Shown: positions 36,833 through 48,822 of the stretch, in pieces
Position numbering within the stretch: position 1 is the first letter of the stretch
How the letters are laid out: each line of letters opens with the position of its first letter
From: Syncephalis fuscata
Lineage: Eukaryota > Zoopagomycota > Zoopagomycetes > Zoopagales > Piptocephalidaceae
DNA: 64,000 nucleotides
Assembly: GCA_025786725.1 (NCBI GenBank)
Contig: JAHLTZ010000001.1
Coordinates: 310,001 to 374,000 of the forward strand
Direction: 5' to 3'
Made by a program: the position numbers and the translations under genes
The notes under the pieces: model-generated
Databases searched by the model: none
Seen by the model: the letters and a program-made list of their open reading frames with translations, nothing else
Told to the model about the DNA's origin: nothing

Positions 36833-37778
36833 ATGGCTATTGATAGAGCGACTTTACCCAAGTTATGGGGAGTTATTCCTATTCATCCAGATGGCGAGGT
36901 TTCAGTATGGGATTTTATTTTGCAGTATAAAAATGCAGAAGATGCCCAAAGACATATTTACAGCAATTTTCTCCAAATACATATAAATGTATTCTTTGGT
37001 CTAATATTTGCTCGTAATAGCTGGCGCTCATTGCTCCTTATTTACAGCAATTCAAAAAGCTTAGCCAGCTGGGCTTGCTTTATCCAGTGCTTTACAGGTG
37101 TTGTTGCGACGCTGAGCAATCTTTCGTCAAATTTTCCTGGAGGGCCACGCTGCCGTGTTAACATCTGGGTGACTTCGTTTGGTTTAATGACTTCAAGTAT
37201 TTGTATCAGTACCTGCCTATTAATGCGGGCATATGCAACCCAGAACCGTGACAAGCGTATTCTATACGGTGGTATATTGCTAATCATACCGCATTTTGCT
37301 ACTATTTACATAATATGGACGCAAAGTATAATGCTAAACTCACCGCACGGGTCATGTTTGGTTCATTTTCCATTTTATTATCCATGGCTCCGCTTCTTTC
37401 TAGATGTATCGCTCAACATTGTTTTTTCAATCATTTTCTTGAAAGTCGTCTACAGACAATATTTGACCCATGGCACAGCATGTTGGCGTCAACTAAGCTC
37501 TGATGGTTTAATTTATTTGCTCAGTGTTGTGTTTGCAAATATATCTTGTGCCTTTTTTACTGCTTTCAGCCTACTTGGTGAATATTCAGACATGTCGTTT
37601 GTGTTTGATTGTAGGTTATTTGCAAAGTTTCTACATACAACTAACATTATCTATAGGGGTGATAACATCAATACTACTTGTGAAACAACTTGAAAGCTTA
37701 CGAGAGGCTTTTACGTCTAAACATAGTAATGGCATCAGTCGCAAAAAATACATGCAGCTCAATAGAGTTTTCAAATAG
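36833..37778 (+). CDS. Seven-helix membrane protein, possible GPCR
   Basis: Exons 36833-37610 and 37657-37778 (donor GTAGGT, acceptor CTATAG) give about 300 residues. Hydrophobic segments: INVFFGLIFARN; WACFIQCFTGVVATLSNL; IWVTSFGLMTSSICISTCLL; ILYGGILLIIPHFATIYII; FFLDVSLNIVFSIIFLKVVY; YLLSVVFANISCAFFTAFSL; and VITSILLVKQL after the intron. Single Arg/Trp residues after the second and third segments and a charged C-terminal tail (LESLREAFTSKHSNGISRKK) suit a seven-transmembrane receptor with a cytoplasmic tail. Similar unnamed seven-helix proteins are abundant in early-diverging fungi. I cannot assign a ligand or class, and a transporter-like role is not excluded. Confidence 0.65.
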
Positions 37779-38162
37779 TTTTACAATATAAACTGATGAA
37801 ACTTACAAAATTACAGTGGCTTTACAATTGTTGCATTAACTTGAACTAGATAATTAATGTGTAATAATTGTTTTTTATCGATTTATAAAATACAGCCTAT
37901 TGGAATGCATATGTGCGACTTATAAGCAGCATTATTGACTAAAATAACACATGAACAACTAGTTAAGCAATCTAGTATCTACTCTATTCCAATAATCATA
38001 TTTATAAAAAATATCAAATAATAAAGGGGAAATAGTCAAGTAAACACTAGTAAGAGCAATTGTAATAGAGTTGATAGAAATGTAGAGTTGCATATATATA
38101 TTTGCTATGTGTGTATATATATGTCGCTTAGAAATAGTAACAGTGTAAATAGAGTTTAGCTG
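37779..38162. other. Convergent intergenic interval
   Basis: 3' flanks of the seven-helix gene (+) and the phosphoesterase gene (-). AT-rich; no gene supported. Confidence 0.5.
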
Positions 38163-39974
38163 TTAATTGGAATGCTCATGCAAAATAATAGCAAGGGTAA
38201 TCAAATAAAAAAGTACTGATGTTATAACAATCTGAAGAATGGAAAAGAATATTGTAGATGATAGTTTAGCAGGCTTATCACCACCTGTATACTTAAGCAA
38301 ACTGCGTCTACGACTGTATCGTAGTTGTAGAACAATTGCGGTAACACTTATTAGCGCAAACGAACCATAGCCAATATAAATACCGAGCTGGAATGGAAGA
38401 AAGCAAACATCATATTCGCTAGTGATCTTTGGGGAATTGTTCTTATTGTCGAGTGGATTGTAAAGACTTAGCATGCCAAAAGATGGAAAAGGATTGCCCT
38501 TGATATAGTACGGATTCAACATTGTGGTTTATGTAATACTTTGCATTTGCTTACCATTGACCAAGAGAAGGTGCCAACCTAGCAATAAATAGTCAGCTAG
38601 TGTTTTAGCTGTTGTTTGAAATGCTTACCGTATACTAATAGTGTATTTGTGAATCATTTATTAAATTTGCTAATTAGTAAAAGTGGGCAAAATTTACGTT
38701 GCTTACCTCGATAGATTGTTTAGCACCCACTTGGTGGATCCAACGACATTGATCGTGATCATCACCGGCAAAAACCATACTTGGCTGAATCTTTTGTAGA
38801 ATTTCTCGTGACAAGCTTTATAGCAAGATTAGACACAAGTTTCTATTGCTCTTCAATCTTTCTACTTACTTTTCTACCACCAAGTTCTGGTATTGATAAC
38901 CCTTAGCTTGATATAATCCCTTGTTCATGTGGCGTAATGGTCCACAGTATTGAAAGTTGGGCCGATAAAGTGGAACATGTGTAAAAAGCATACGCGGTAA
39001 TGTTTCATTAGCTAAATATACTTCTGCGTTAGCACTGTGTCGACAATTCCTAATAAAAACAAACCTCGCGCTGCTTCCTGGTCCAAAAATTGCTGTGCAT
39101 CATTGCGTATATCGGGTACACGACTGCTAAGACTAAGCGTGTCCAGAGCAATAATTGAATGATTGGCAAGTCGCATTTCCCAATTAGGCGAGCCAAATAC
39201 CGTTTCATACCTGCTGCGTGCCGATAGAATTACCGTATCACCAAAGCCAAAGTCGTGATTACCAGCCAAATATAATGTTTTGCCTGTATATTCACTTTTA
39301 CGACGAAAGATCCACTGAAATCGTTTCAACTCTGGATACCATCTGTAGCAACATAACAAGTGTATCGTGTACCATGATTTTCCAATCAGATTAGAAAATA
39401 GCCACAAATCGAATAACTATACTAACGTGTCATCTTTCCATTCTCGGCCACCATCAAATAAATCGCCCAAAAATAAAATAGCGTCTGGTTTGTGCAGTTT
39501 TTGTAAATAATAAAAGCTTTTGATCATATAGATGTCTGTGTAGAATTCCGTTAAAGCTAGTCCTACACCTGGAGACTGATGGTAGGAATAAGCATCGATG
39601 ATCTGTGGGTCGGCAACAATAGCCAGCCGAAACATATCACGATTGGCCTATACAAGAGGTCAGTTGACATTTGGGGGATTAACATTAATCAGCGGTGTCG
39701 AATTTGATTATCAAGATTGCACCAACCAAGCCTGTTTCATTTTACTTACCGACGCATCCCACTCTTTATTTGCTGGCCAACGGCAGCTGCCGACAGAATA
39801 TCGAAAAGCACCAAATTCCGCCCAAATGATAAATGCCATCCATATCAGACTCCAGGCACATGTCACAGAGGACCATCGCCTTATCATTCTAAACCAGCTG
39901 CGTACAGGTAAAACATGCCATTTTAATTTGGATGACGATTCATGGTTGTTATGATTCTTTGCAACAGGCAGCAT
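38163..39974 (-). CDS. Ted1/MPPE1-like GPI-remodelling metallophosphoesterase
   Basis: An ER enzyme that removes ethanolamine phosphate from the second mannose of GPI anchors, aiding cargo export. ATG 39974 is followed by a signal anchor (WSSVTCAWSLIWMAFIIWAE). The calcineurin-like phosphoesterase motifs are in order: VADPQIID, ILFLGDLFDGGREW, YLAGNHDFGFGD, LFTHVPLYRP and MVFAGDDHDQC. The C-terminal family block TFSWSM joins GNPFPSFGMLSLYNP across an intron whose acceptor lies in ATCAAG near 38500. Two membrane helices close the protein (GYGSFALISVTAIVLQL and a second hydrophobic segment before HEHSN). About five introns and no frame break noticed. The Mn-binding Asp, Asn and His residues are all present. 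Confidence 0.87.
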
Positions 39975-41323
39975 CTTTTTGCGTATAAAATAAAAGGTCG
40001 GCTGTGGATACCAAACAAAAGAAAATAGATACACGTGTATTTGTAGGAAACCTATAATGTATATGTGGGTGGATATGTAGAACGGTTTAAGGTTTATTGT
40101 TTTTGTTGAATCGTATTAGTGTTTGTTTTATGGATAAAATTATTGGTTGTAGTTGGTTTAAACCAGCAAAAACATACCAATGCTTTCTTTCTTTGACAAT
40201 ATGTGCCAGAATCAAACCCTTTTGTAAAGATGTGCCTATGGCTGCTGTAGTACACTTGGTTAATGGTATCGATAAAAAAGAGCTACAACAACGACTTGAG
40301 ATATGGAAACGAAAAACGGCAGTATTTAATCAAATTTTGAAAAGAAAGCAAGTCTTGGCGATAGAAAATTCCATCATATTTTCGGGCAATCATTACTATT
40401 AGTGGATACGCACAAACACACGCGATCATTAGAGCTGCCTATCATGCTGCTAAAAATAACATCGTGGCGATAAAATCGGTTAGTTGTCGAGGTGCTTTTT
40501 AGGCCAATAGTTACATTGCATTGTGGTTGGCACTACTTGTGATGCTATTGCCGATAGAACATACTTTGTTTTTTATACCAAATAGCTAAAAGTATACTCT
40601 ATGCTTCTTTTACAATAAGTTTATAGCAATATACGCGATAAACATCTATTCTATGGTGACAATTTTTATTTAATATAAGGCCTTGTGCCAATTAATTACC
40701 GACTCAGTACATATCATTAAAATAGGCGGCATTAGCAAATAATAAAAGTTATTTAGATAGTAGTAAAAAAAGTGTTGTTTTTGCATATGAGCAAATAAAA
40801 CTAAACCAATACAACAAAAGTTGCTAATAACAAACAGACAACATTTACGAATAAAACATGGCACTGGAATATACAATAATATAAATTGAAAAAGAGTAGT
40901 ATAAATGTACATAAACTACAGTATTGAAGCTACAATATGTACAGCTTAATGGGCGAAATGAGTTGAGTGAGTCGAGAGTTATAACGAATAGAACTAGCAT
41001 TAAACGGAAAATAGGCTTGAGTAGAATATGGTTAGTATACGATAGAGTAATATATATAGCAGTATGGCTACACAATAGAATGGATAGAAGATTTACGTAT
41101 AAAAGATAAGGATAACGATTATAAATCTATAATTAGATGATTTGACGTTAGCATTTCTCACTACCTAGCTTTATGTTCAATAGATTAAGTGTTATTAAAT
41201 ATAATCATTTGATTGCCAATATAATAAGCTATTAGCAAATCAGTTAGTATTAATGTAATATATTAAAATAAATAAATAAAGATTACAAGTAATAGTAGTT
41301 TTATTTAGCATGATAAAGACAAA
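39975..41323. other. Intergenic, one weak ORF
   Basis: About 1.35 kb, AT-rich. The only frame worth noting is 40130-40402 (+), a 90-codon ORF with a charged helix (KKELQQRLEIWKRKTAVF) and several Cys in its first half. No homologue is recognised and it has no clear promoter context, so it may be spurious. The rest shows nothing. Confidence 0.4.
40130..40402 (+). CDS. Possible small protein, unrecognised
   Basis: A 90-codon frame from ATG 40130. The first half has Cys/Trp residues (IIGCSWFKPAKTYQCFL) and the second half a basic amphipathic helix (LQQRLEIWKRKTAVFNQIL). It could be a small gene or an exon; length alone is weak evidence in this AT-rich sequence. Confidence 0.3.
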   Translation: MDKIIGCSWFKPAKTYQCFLSLTICARIKPFCKDVPMAAVVHLVNGIDKKELQQRLEIWKRKTAVFNQILKRKQVLAIENSIIFSGNHYY

Positions 41324-43638
41324 CTACCACTTTAGTTCCTCTGTTTGAGTAACAATCTCGTGGTCATAGACACCAAGATCATAGAAGCGCGATGCATCCC
41401 ATGCTGTCCACGGTATACATGCTCCTGCAATCCCTCGACCAGCTAGTAATGCTCTTAAGGCGCGTTCATACTCCCAGCGCAGCCCGGCTACTTCCCAGCG
41501 ATTGGCATTGCCGCTTAGGTTGAAGTCAAGTTCGAATGGATCCTCTATACATAGGCCTGCCGCATAGCCTTCTGAATCGCGTGCAGCGGTAGAACGACCA
41601 CTACCCCAGTCTTTTACATCGCGCCGAATCGGATGGCCAAGGCGAACAGATACGTAGTCGTCCAAGTAGGCAAATTGAAAGGCATAGTATCTAAAGAATT
41701 CAATTAAAAGTTCACCGGTAGATAATGGATTTGGTGGATCCATCTTGTAGCGCCATCCTCGTGCAAAATATGTGTAGAATTGGCCGGTTTGTGTTTTTGG
41801 TAAACGAGCGTTGCAGACCATACATTCTGTAACTGGCGACACAGCTATATAATTAGGTGGCGTTTTTTTAGCTCTTGCATTTTTTTTGGGCAATTCTACT
41901 GGGTCACCAGCAATATTACCGATTAGTTGGCGCCAGTGAGATTCTTGGGGTGCATGAGAGCCGCAAACCAGCTGAAGTGGCCGGACAATATTTTGCATAA
42001 GCAAGAATTGTAGCCCCATCATTACATGGGCATAACTCGTCAATACACCTGGAATCTCCAGCGAGTCGATAAGCTGACGGCGACGGCTCCAATACTTAAT
42101 TGTAGCCAAAAACGGATACACTCGTGGATCACTGCGTATATATTGATGGATTAAATTGGAATTCTTAAGCGGTAGATAGTTGTTGAGTGTTAAATCGCAT
42201 GGTATATTCCTATTTGTCAGTGGTATTAGCCGTTGCATCATCGTTGACTTTGTAAGCGCCTACGTTACGGGATCGTAGAATGTAATGACGGGCAGTCGCA
42301 ATGTAGTGTGTACTTTTACTTTTTGCATACCGACTATATCATACATTGGTTGGTTAATCATTATAATCAGTTTGTTAGCCGGTTACTTGCCTCGCTTTAA
42401 TGCTTTGACAAGCTGTAGTACTTCATTGTGCATTCGTTTGTCTCGCGTCTCTTCAACATCAGTATTGTAGGCCTTTCTAATGGAGTCACTCGTAACGGTC
42501 ATATCAAGATCGCTGCCTTCAAGTAATAAGCCTGATGTCAAAGAACTAAAGTGCTTATTAGTGTTTTGCGTCGCCAATTATCCATCCCATTTACCCAAAT
42601 GGCGCAACGGCCGCTTCAGATAAATGTTCTGTTTCTCGTAGCAAGTCTTGGATCCTAAGCGATTGTTGCCTGTAGCGAGAACTTGCTTCAGAGTCAAGTC
42701 TATTTGCCTGAATTCAGCGCTGTTATTATGGTGTATAATGCAGTAATTAGTGCCGCTTACAGACATGGTTTCGGCTATCTCTTTGTTAAGATTACTTATA
42801 GTTTGTGGAGCTAATTTTTGTTGCTGTCTAGCAGCCTTTGCCGTTATTTGTATCGTTGGCTGGTAAAGCAGTTCGTCTTCGGTCCAATCTATGGCATGGT
42901 TATTGTTTTGCCGCTATCTCATATACGCTGCCTACTAATTTTGTCCAATGCGTAAAGCATTGCCGTCTTTTTACTATTATCCAGCGTTTTACCACTCCAC
43001 GTTATCGAAATAGAGGCTGGGTCGATGGCCGCTGTTTCGCCAGTATCACCATTCTTCATTGCTCCGTTTACTAAAAATAAATCATTCTGTGGATTGGCAG
43101 TTAGCCATTTTACAAAAGCACCAGGTCTATTGGTAAGACTTTTTAAAGCTGTATTTTCTTGAAGCTGTTTATCATTAACAAGTGCCAGAAATAACTTGGT
43201 CAATGACATTTGATGTTGATTTTTCTCTTTTAATGCTGCAATAATTGATTCAGCTAATTTCAACTTATCATCTACCGATTTAAATAGTTTTTCACGCTTT
43301 CGAAGCGCATCCAAGCAAATTCTCGAGTTGGGAAATCTTGTTTTTTTAATAAATTTGTGCTGCTTTTCCTCTTCACTCGGCAGTGGAGAAGCCATATTTT
43401 TCAATACATTTTCTGTTTGCAGTGTCAAACGAAATGGATTGTAGGCCGCCTCTAACCTTTCTCTCGCTATAGTTGCAGCGCCATCATGCTGAAGTGTCGT
43501 TAGCTTAGCTGGTGGTTTGTTTTTTCTAGTTGTATAGGTGACAGCTGCAACGCGTATCCATCTATTTGGCGTTAAAATAGCTGCTGTGCAGCCTGTACGC
43601 GCCGTTAAGCTACTTGAAAAACCTACAGCTTGAAGCAT
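41324..43638 (-). CDS. Non-canonical poly(A) polymerase/TUTase with N-terminal extension
   Basis: A template-independent RNA nucleotidyltransferase of the Cid1/TUT/MTPAP class. ATG 43638 gives a mitochondrial-type presequence (MLQAVGFSSSLTARTG) and a ~220-residue helical extension I do not recognise. After a 39-nt intron the catalytic module begins: LAPQTISNLNKEIAETMS, RIQDLLRETEHLSEAAVAPF, then GSLTSGLLLEGSDLDM with the two catalytic Asp. The third Asp is in IPCDLTLNNYLPL, reached through an intron with donor GTAGGC. The central domain is YIRSDPRVYPFLATIKYWSR, and the PAP-associated domain is PLSTGELLIEFFRYYAFQF with LCIEDPFELDFNLS. One intron (near 42380) has the classic GC donor GCAAGT. 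No missing bases are needed if these introns are right. RNA target unknown. Confidence 0.82.
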
Positions 43639-44088
43639 TGAAGGATTACACACCTATAATAAGTTATAATGAATACAATAAAACCATTAAGATAAAGGTG
43701 GAACTACAGTTCCATTTCAAATTTTCTAGCTTTTCTTTTTTCTATATTTGGTTTCTAAAATTTTTGTTTCGTCTATATTTGCTTTCATGTGTAACAGTAT
43801 GAAAATGTGTGTGAGCGAGCGATTGTTAAATTAGCAACAACAGCTACATCAATAAAATGACACTATAAACAAAGCGTTACCTATGATTAAAGGCTACTTG
43901 ATAAATTCAGTAAACTAGCTTATCTAAAAACGTGATAATTAATCTTGCCCAAAAGTAAATACCATCATTGACATACCACTGTGATGGAAAATGGCTTACT
44001 AGCTTAAATAAATCTTTATTTATAATTTAAAAAAAACCATTTTCGGATTCTAGCAAATCAATACATTTCTGCTTAAATTTATCAATCA
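43639..44088. other. Intergenic
   Basis: Between two minus-strand genes. AT-rich, nothing recognised. Confidence 0.5.
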
Positions 44089-45017
44089 TTAAATTATATC
44101 TAGATTGATGCTAGATTGATCCAATGATATACTGTTTCTTACTTCATCTTTTGCCGTATTAAGACGATGTTTTATAGTGTCGCAGTAAGTTTTTACACTT
44201 TGAAACAAACTTTCATAGTTGAATTGATTTTGATTAAAAGACTCTAAAACGGTATCGCAATAATAAACGGCTGCTTTGATTGCAATTTCGTACTTTACTA
44301 TATAAGATGCCATTATATTTGCCATGCTTTCGTAGCCACTAGTATATGCTTGGTTGTAATTGGCTATTTTCTTGGATGTAATCGTAGCTGCTTTGCAATG
44401 CTTGTATTTAAATCAGCATTTTCCACTGGATATCTTTTTACTTGCTGCAATTCTATTTTATGTTCATATTTAGTTGTCTTTCTTTTTCTAAATAGCTGCT
44501 TTCTATATCATCCTGCTTCTTTGGTCTTGTTCTAGCTGTTTTCTTTTTCTTGATAATTGTTTTCTAGCTTAATTTGTTTCTTTTGTCCTTTTTCTAGCTG
44601 TTTTTCTTGCTCCTTAATCTTGTTTTCCAACACCTCAACTCTGTTCTGTAGTTCTTTATTGAGCTGCATTAGATTAATCGTTTTTGCTTCATTTAGTTCG
44701 TTGATCTGTTGTATTCTTTCCTCATACAGCTTGATAGTTTGCTCAATATAATATTGGCTGAAAGCTATTAAATTACATAAGCTTACGCTATGTAAACGTT
44801 TGTTTACTAACCTTGCTTCGTATTGCTTGTGGTAATTTCTTCAAGCAAATCCTTGTTTCCGTTCACTGATTCTTCGTTTGTTGTATTCAATAATTCAGAA
44901 TTCATTTGAGTACACTGGTATTTAAGTCGTCTTCAAGGCGCTTATTAACGATATCTATAGTCAACTGCCACATAATAAGTACAATATATATTTATTTTAT
45001 TGATATCTTACCTCCAT
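44089..45017 (-). CDS. Coiled-coil family member C1 (multiple frame breaks)
   Basis: First of five related genes. Two-codon first exon (ME, ATG 45017), intron ending GTGGCAG, then an N-terminal exon (LTIDIVNKRLEDDLNT). A second intron is followed by the coiled coil (LYEERIQQINELNEAKTIN) and the C-terminal domain MANIMASYIVKYEIAIKAAV, DTIKHRLNTAKDEVRNSISL. Reading through requires about five single-base additions (near 44918, 44535, 44495, 44455 and 44400), each restoring the sequence seen in the siblings. Either a decaying copy or consensus errors. Function unknown. Confidence 0.6.
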
Positions 45018-45730
45018 TACGCAAAATTTAGTAGCAAATATGTTAATAATAGTATACTGTGATAAAGTTTGACTAAACAACAATAAAACAATGCTAGCAG
45101 AAAGACTAATACCTTGTTAAATATGAGCGATCATATGCGCATTTATACTGAGTGTGTGACACCTGTGTATTCCAAATATAGGAATAGTGTATATGTTCAA
45201 AGGCCTGTGGTCAGTTAGACTAAGCCTCAAACTCGCAGCATCTTCTTTGTTATATTCTTGCTACCATTAGAACCGGAATTCATAGTTTTATTTCTATTTT
45301 TTACACGCCTCTCTAAGCATTTATGACTGAAATGATATTAATCGATGCTTAATATTATCAAAATTCCATTTCAGCAATCAGTGATCATTTCGATTGCCAT
45401 CTATATTCTGCTATGTATACTCCAAGCTTGTTTTTTTATAATTGCTATTTTTATTTCTTTAAAGCTTTTTTTTCTTTTTGTAATTTTATATTCTGCAGCG
45501 AGTCAAAATGCTATAAAATAATGTAACAAGTATAAAGCATGGACATGAAAAGTATTATAAAAACTATCTACTCCTTATTTCTTTAAAATTTATTTGGCAC
45601 CTACTATTTTTCATATATACAGAAGTAGCACCAGAAATATAAGGCAATTCATTCTTTATAAATGTAAAAATGTAAAAGAATCAAATTATAGCAATCACCT
45701 AAAGTAAGCGTAACAGTATTCGACGTTTTC
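45018..45730. other. Intergenic
   Basis: AT-rich interval between C1 and C2. It lacks the C-terminal domain that C2 would be expected to have; nothing else recognised. Confidence 0.4.
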
Positions 45731-46326
45731 CTAACTTGGTCTGGCTACATCATTTTTTTTCTTTAATTCTTCGTTTATCTTTTTATATTCTTTTTCTAGT
45801 TGCTCTATTCTTTTTTGATAGTCGTTTTCTATTTCCTTCTGCTTTTTCTTGTAGCTGCTTTCCATCTCTTTTTGTTTTTTCTGCTCTTCTTCTAGCTGCT
45901 TTTTCTGCTCTTCAGCATTGCTTTCCAGTGTCTTATTTATACTCTGTAAACGTGTATTGTCCTTAAACAGCATCAGATTAATATTCTTTGCTTTGTCTAG
46001 CTCCTCGCGTTGCTGTAGCTTTTCCTCATATAATTTGATAACTTTTTCAACAACAAAATATTGGTTGCAATCTATTGAATTATATAAGTTTATATTATGT
46101 AACATTTGTTTACTGACCTTGTTTTGTATTACTTGCTGTAGTTTCTGCAAATGAAGCCGTGTTTTTGTTTACTGCTTCTTCATCTGTTCCACCCAATAGT
46201 TCGGAATTTATTTGAACAGCATTAATATTGCAGTAATCTTCGAGATGCTTATATAAGCTATCTACATCCATCTGCCACATAATAAGCTACAATAATGGCT
46301 ATGTTCTACAAATATCTTACTTTCAT
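45731..46326 (-). CDS. Coiled-coil family member C2, lacks the C-terminal domain
   Basis: ATG 46326 opens a two-codon exon (MK). After an intron ending GTGGCAG comes MDVDSLYKHLEDYCNINAVQ, and after a second intron CNQYFVVEKVIKLYEEKLQQ followed by a long Glu/Lys/Gln coiled coil (KQLEEEQKKQKEMESSYKKK). The frame is clean but stops with KKNDVARPS directly after the coiled coil. It therefore lacks the Cys-containing domain (about 130 residues) found in its siblings, and I do not find that domain downstream. A truncated family member or a distinct coil-only isoform. Confidence 0.7.
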
Positions 46327-46769
46327 TACGCAAAGCTTAGCAGTAGAAATTTAATGACAACATGTAATAAGAATCCAAGCTGTTTACAAATAAGAAAATA
46401 AATGCTGTTAGGCAATTTGGTATGTCTTAAATACTGAATCACGAAAACGAATAAGCCGGCCTCAAAAATAAAAACACACTACTATCTCTCGAAAGTGACA
46501 ATGTATAACAATTCTTATACGCTGTACAGGCTAAAGTTACGCTTACCTTAATGGCTATGGGCTAATATATGTAATTCGATACTTGTTCAAGTAATGTGTT
46601 GCAAATTAATTTAAATAATCGGTCCGTAAAACAAATATAATGCTCGTGAGAATACACTGTTTAATACATGTTCTAATTTTATTCTATATGTAGTTTCAAA
46701 CTTGTTTCAGGCATTACATAGTAGATGCACTAATATGCATACTTATGACCAAAAAATGGCAGAGTATGC
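46327..46769. other. Intergenic, upstream of C2
   Basis: AT-rich spacer between the C2 start codon and repeat B1. Nothing recognised. Confidence 0.4.
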
Positions 46770-47703
46770 TCAATCACATTGTCCATAAAGATTCTGGAAT
46801 ATGCTAGGATTACCTTATTTTACATTAACAAAGACACGGGACACAATGAAGTAATATAAATATTTTTGGAGTTTTAGCTTAATGCTACATAGTTAGTATG
46901 CATCAAATTGAATGTACAATTCACTGTGGGTCAAATTATTAGCAACGATCATATACGAAATAAATAAACAAAATGGGTAGTATGCACTACAATCCATGCC
47001 GTGTCAAACCAACGATTTATCTAGTTACAATAAATTTTAGGTATTCTATGTACGTCTTACACAACTTGGCTACTTTATTATTGTAAATTGCTGGTACAAA
47101 GTATTATGTTACTGCACAACACCAATTTTCTATTTATTTTGGTTTATTTATTTGGTTTGTTTACCTTTAATAGTGTATCAAAAACTGCATATTCTATAGG
47201 TAAGCTTGCTGTCAGAATGAACGAATGTTATTCATTATTACTTACTTTTAACACACTTGCTATTCGACTGCCACTTACCGTACATAATTATAAAGACAGT
47301 GTGCAAATTGTATAGCCGACAATCTACGCCGCTACCTTCCTTAATATCTTCAGCGTCTTTTACTTTAGATTTATTTCTAGTATGTAGCTGTAATAGCTGA
47401 GCAATATTACCTTAATATTTTTATTTTTATGCTGCTTTTACTAGCGTACCAGTGCTGTAGCCGGTATTAGTGCTTGTCATGACCATTAACCGATATTCTG
47501 ACTATGTTTCCTATCAATCTACATTTAAAAGCGTATCTTTTAGATAATGACTACATCAAATAAATGACCGCATACATTTCTACCATTCATATGTTTGCTA
47601 GTAGTACAAATAACCAACACTGACAGCTATTTTTGTATGATTGTGCTGGTTATGGAATATTAGTGCTGTTTGTGTTCGTATTGTTCTACATTATACTAAA
47701 ATA
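46770..47703. repeat. Repeat B, copy 1 (~0.93 kb)
   Basis: About 97% identical by eye to 58399-59323, same orientation. Shared sequence starts at caatcacattgtccataaag and ends at tacattatacta; outside these points the two loci are unrelated. No terminal inverted repeats, target-site duplication or transposase is obvious. It contains a 69-codon plus-strand ORF, listed separately. Confidence 0.88.
47109..47315 (+). CDS. Repeat-B ORF, copy 1: small protein with hydrophobic N-terminus
   Basis: From the ATG (MLLHNTNFLFILVYLFGLFT) the frame runs 69 codons to TAG. The N-terminal ~22 residues form a strongly hydrophobic helix, compatible with a signal peptide or signal anchor. The remainder (KLAVRMNECYSLLLTFNTLA then PLTVHNYKDSVQIV) has one Cys and no known motif. 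Against copy 2 the ORF shows one substitution (Asn to Ser at codon 5) and no indel, while flanking repeat sequence carries about eight indels. That supports a real gene but does not reveal its function. An internal GTAAGC suggests splicing is possible. Confidence 0.45.
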   Translation, partial: LLHNTNFLFILVYLFGLFTFNSVSKTAYSIGKLAVRMNECYSLLLTFNTLAIRLPLTVHNYKDSVQIV

Positions 47704-48822
47704 AGATTGCATATAATTTAATATATGTACTTATAATAAAATAGCTTATATAAATTAAATTCAAAATATACCATTGTCTCTCCTATAAACTTATTTAAAT
47801 TTTTTAATAATTTCATATAGGCAACATGTCATATTATTATAGATATTATGTCTCAACAGTTTATTCAATGACGTTTATTTTGGCTATTTAGTAACAATAA
47901 ATACGTAAAAATATGTGTAAAACAACACTGCTATTGAACGGGCCTTAGTGGACCTTTTTTCAGCAAAACTAGCGCCGATTAGTTGAGGCTACAAACTACA
48001 GTTTTATATTCAAGTATTTTAACAAATTTATTGAGTATATAGCTAATAAACTATTATAAGAATTAAATCCAAATATCATGGCTACTTCAAAAACTATTAC
48101 TTTTTACAGTCAAGACAAAGGCAACGTTACAACTTTGATAATCAGCCCATTTTATTTGGAATAAATCCAAATTAAATCAATTTATTTTCTTTATGTCCTT
48201 ACATGTGATCGCAAATTGCTGATGACTACTATTGTGTAAAGACTTGGTCATTAAGAAGAATACCAGTACTAAAGTATACATTTATCGAACCATTCAAGGC
48301 TATCGGCACACGAGGAGCCGTCATGATCATTTGGCTGCCAAGCCTCTGTCAATGCTTACGCAATGGTAGACGCAGTAATTATCACTATGTTGTATAATAG
48401 CGCTTATTCAACGTCGATGATGTGATCAATGTAAACTTATTAATTGATCACCATTTTGTCCTTCGTAAAAGCCTTTTGATCTACGCTAATCATTGTGTTT
48501 ATCGTTGTTATCAACGGTAGCAACAAGTGAAACGCTACCAAAACAAGCTGCCTTTATCCACCTCTGCTTTTTTTCTTCCACAAACAGACACGTTTGTCGT
48601 ACGCCACATGCTTGCGACCTGGCAACAACACAGCCACAATTTATTCGTTCAGTTTTCCTATTTAGCGAGCAGTTTCTATTGTTCGCAGTTTCGCGGTATT
48701 TGACCGCCTGCCATGTTCTAGTTTCTATTTGTATTATTAGTATTCGTAGGCATTTCTCACTACCCCACAAACTATCTTGGCGAGAATAACCGTAGCAAAC
48801 GAGACGCTTTATTTTGTCCATT
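47704..48822. other. AT-rich intergenic interval
   Basis: About 1.1 kb without a supported gene. Minus-strand frames at 48486-48998 overlap the start of the next gene and look like shadows. Confidence 0.45.

Noticed and set aside
41324-42241. TUTase starting at the Met codons near 42241 (MMQRLIPL)
   Set aside because: That stretch lies in an intron by comparison with the family; the catalytic Asp pair is encoded upstream and splices directly to the IPCDLTLNN strand.
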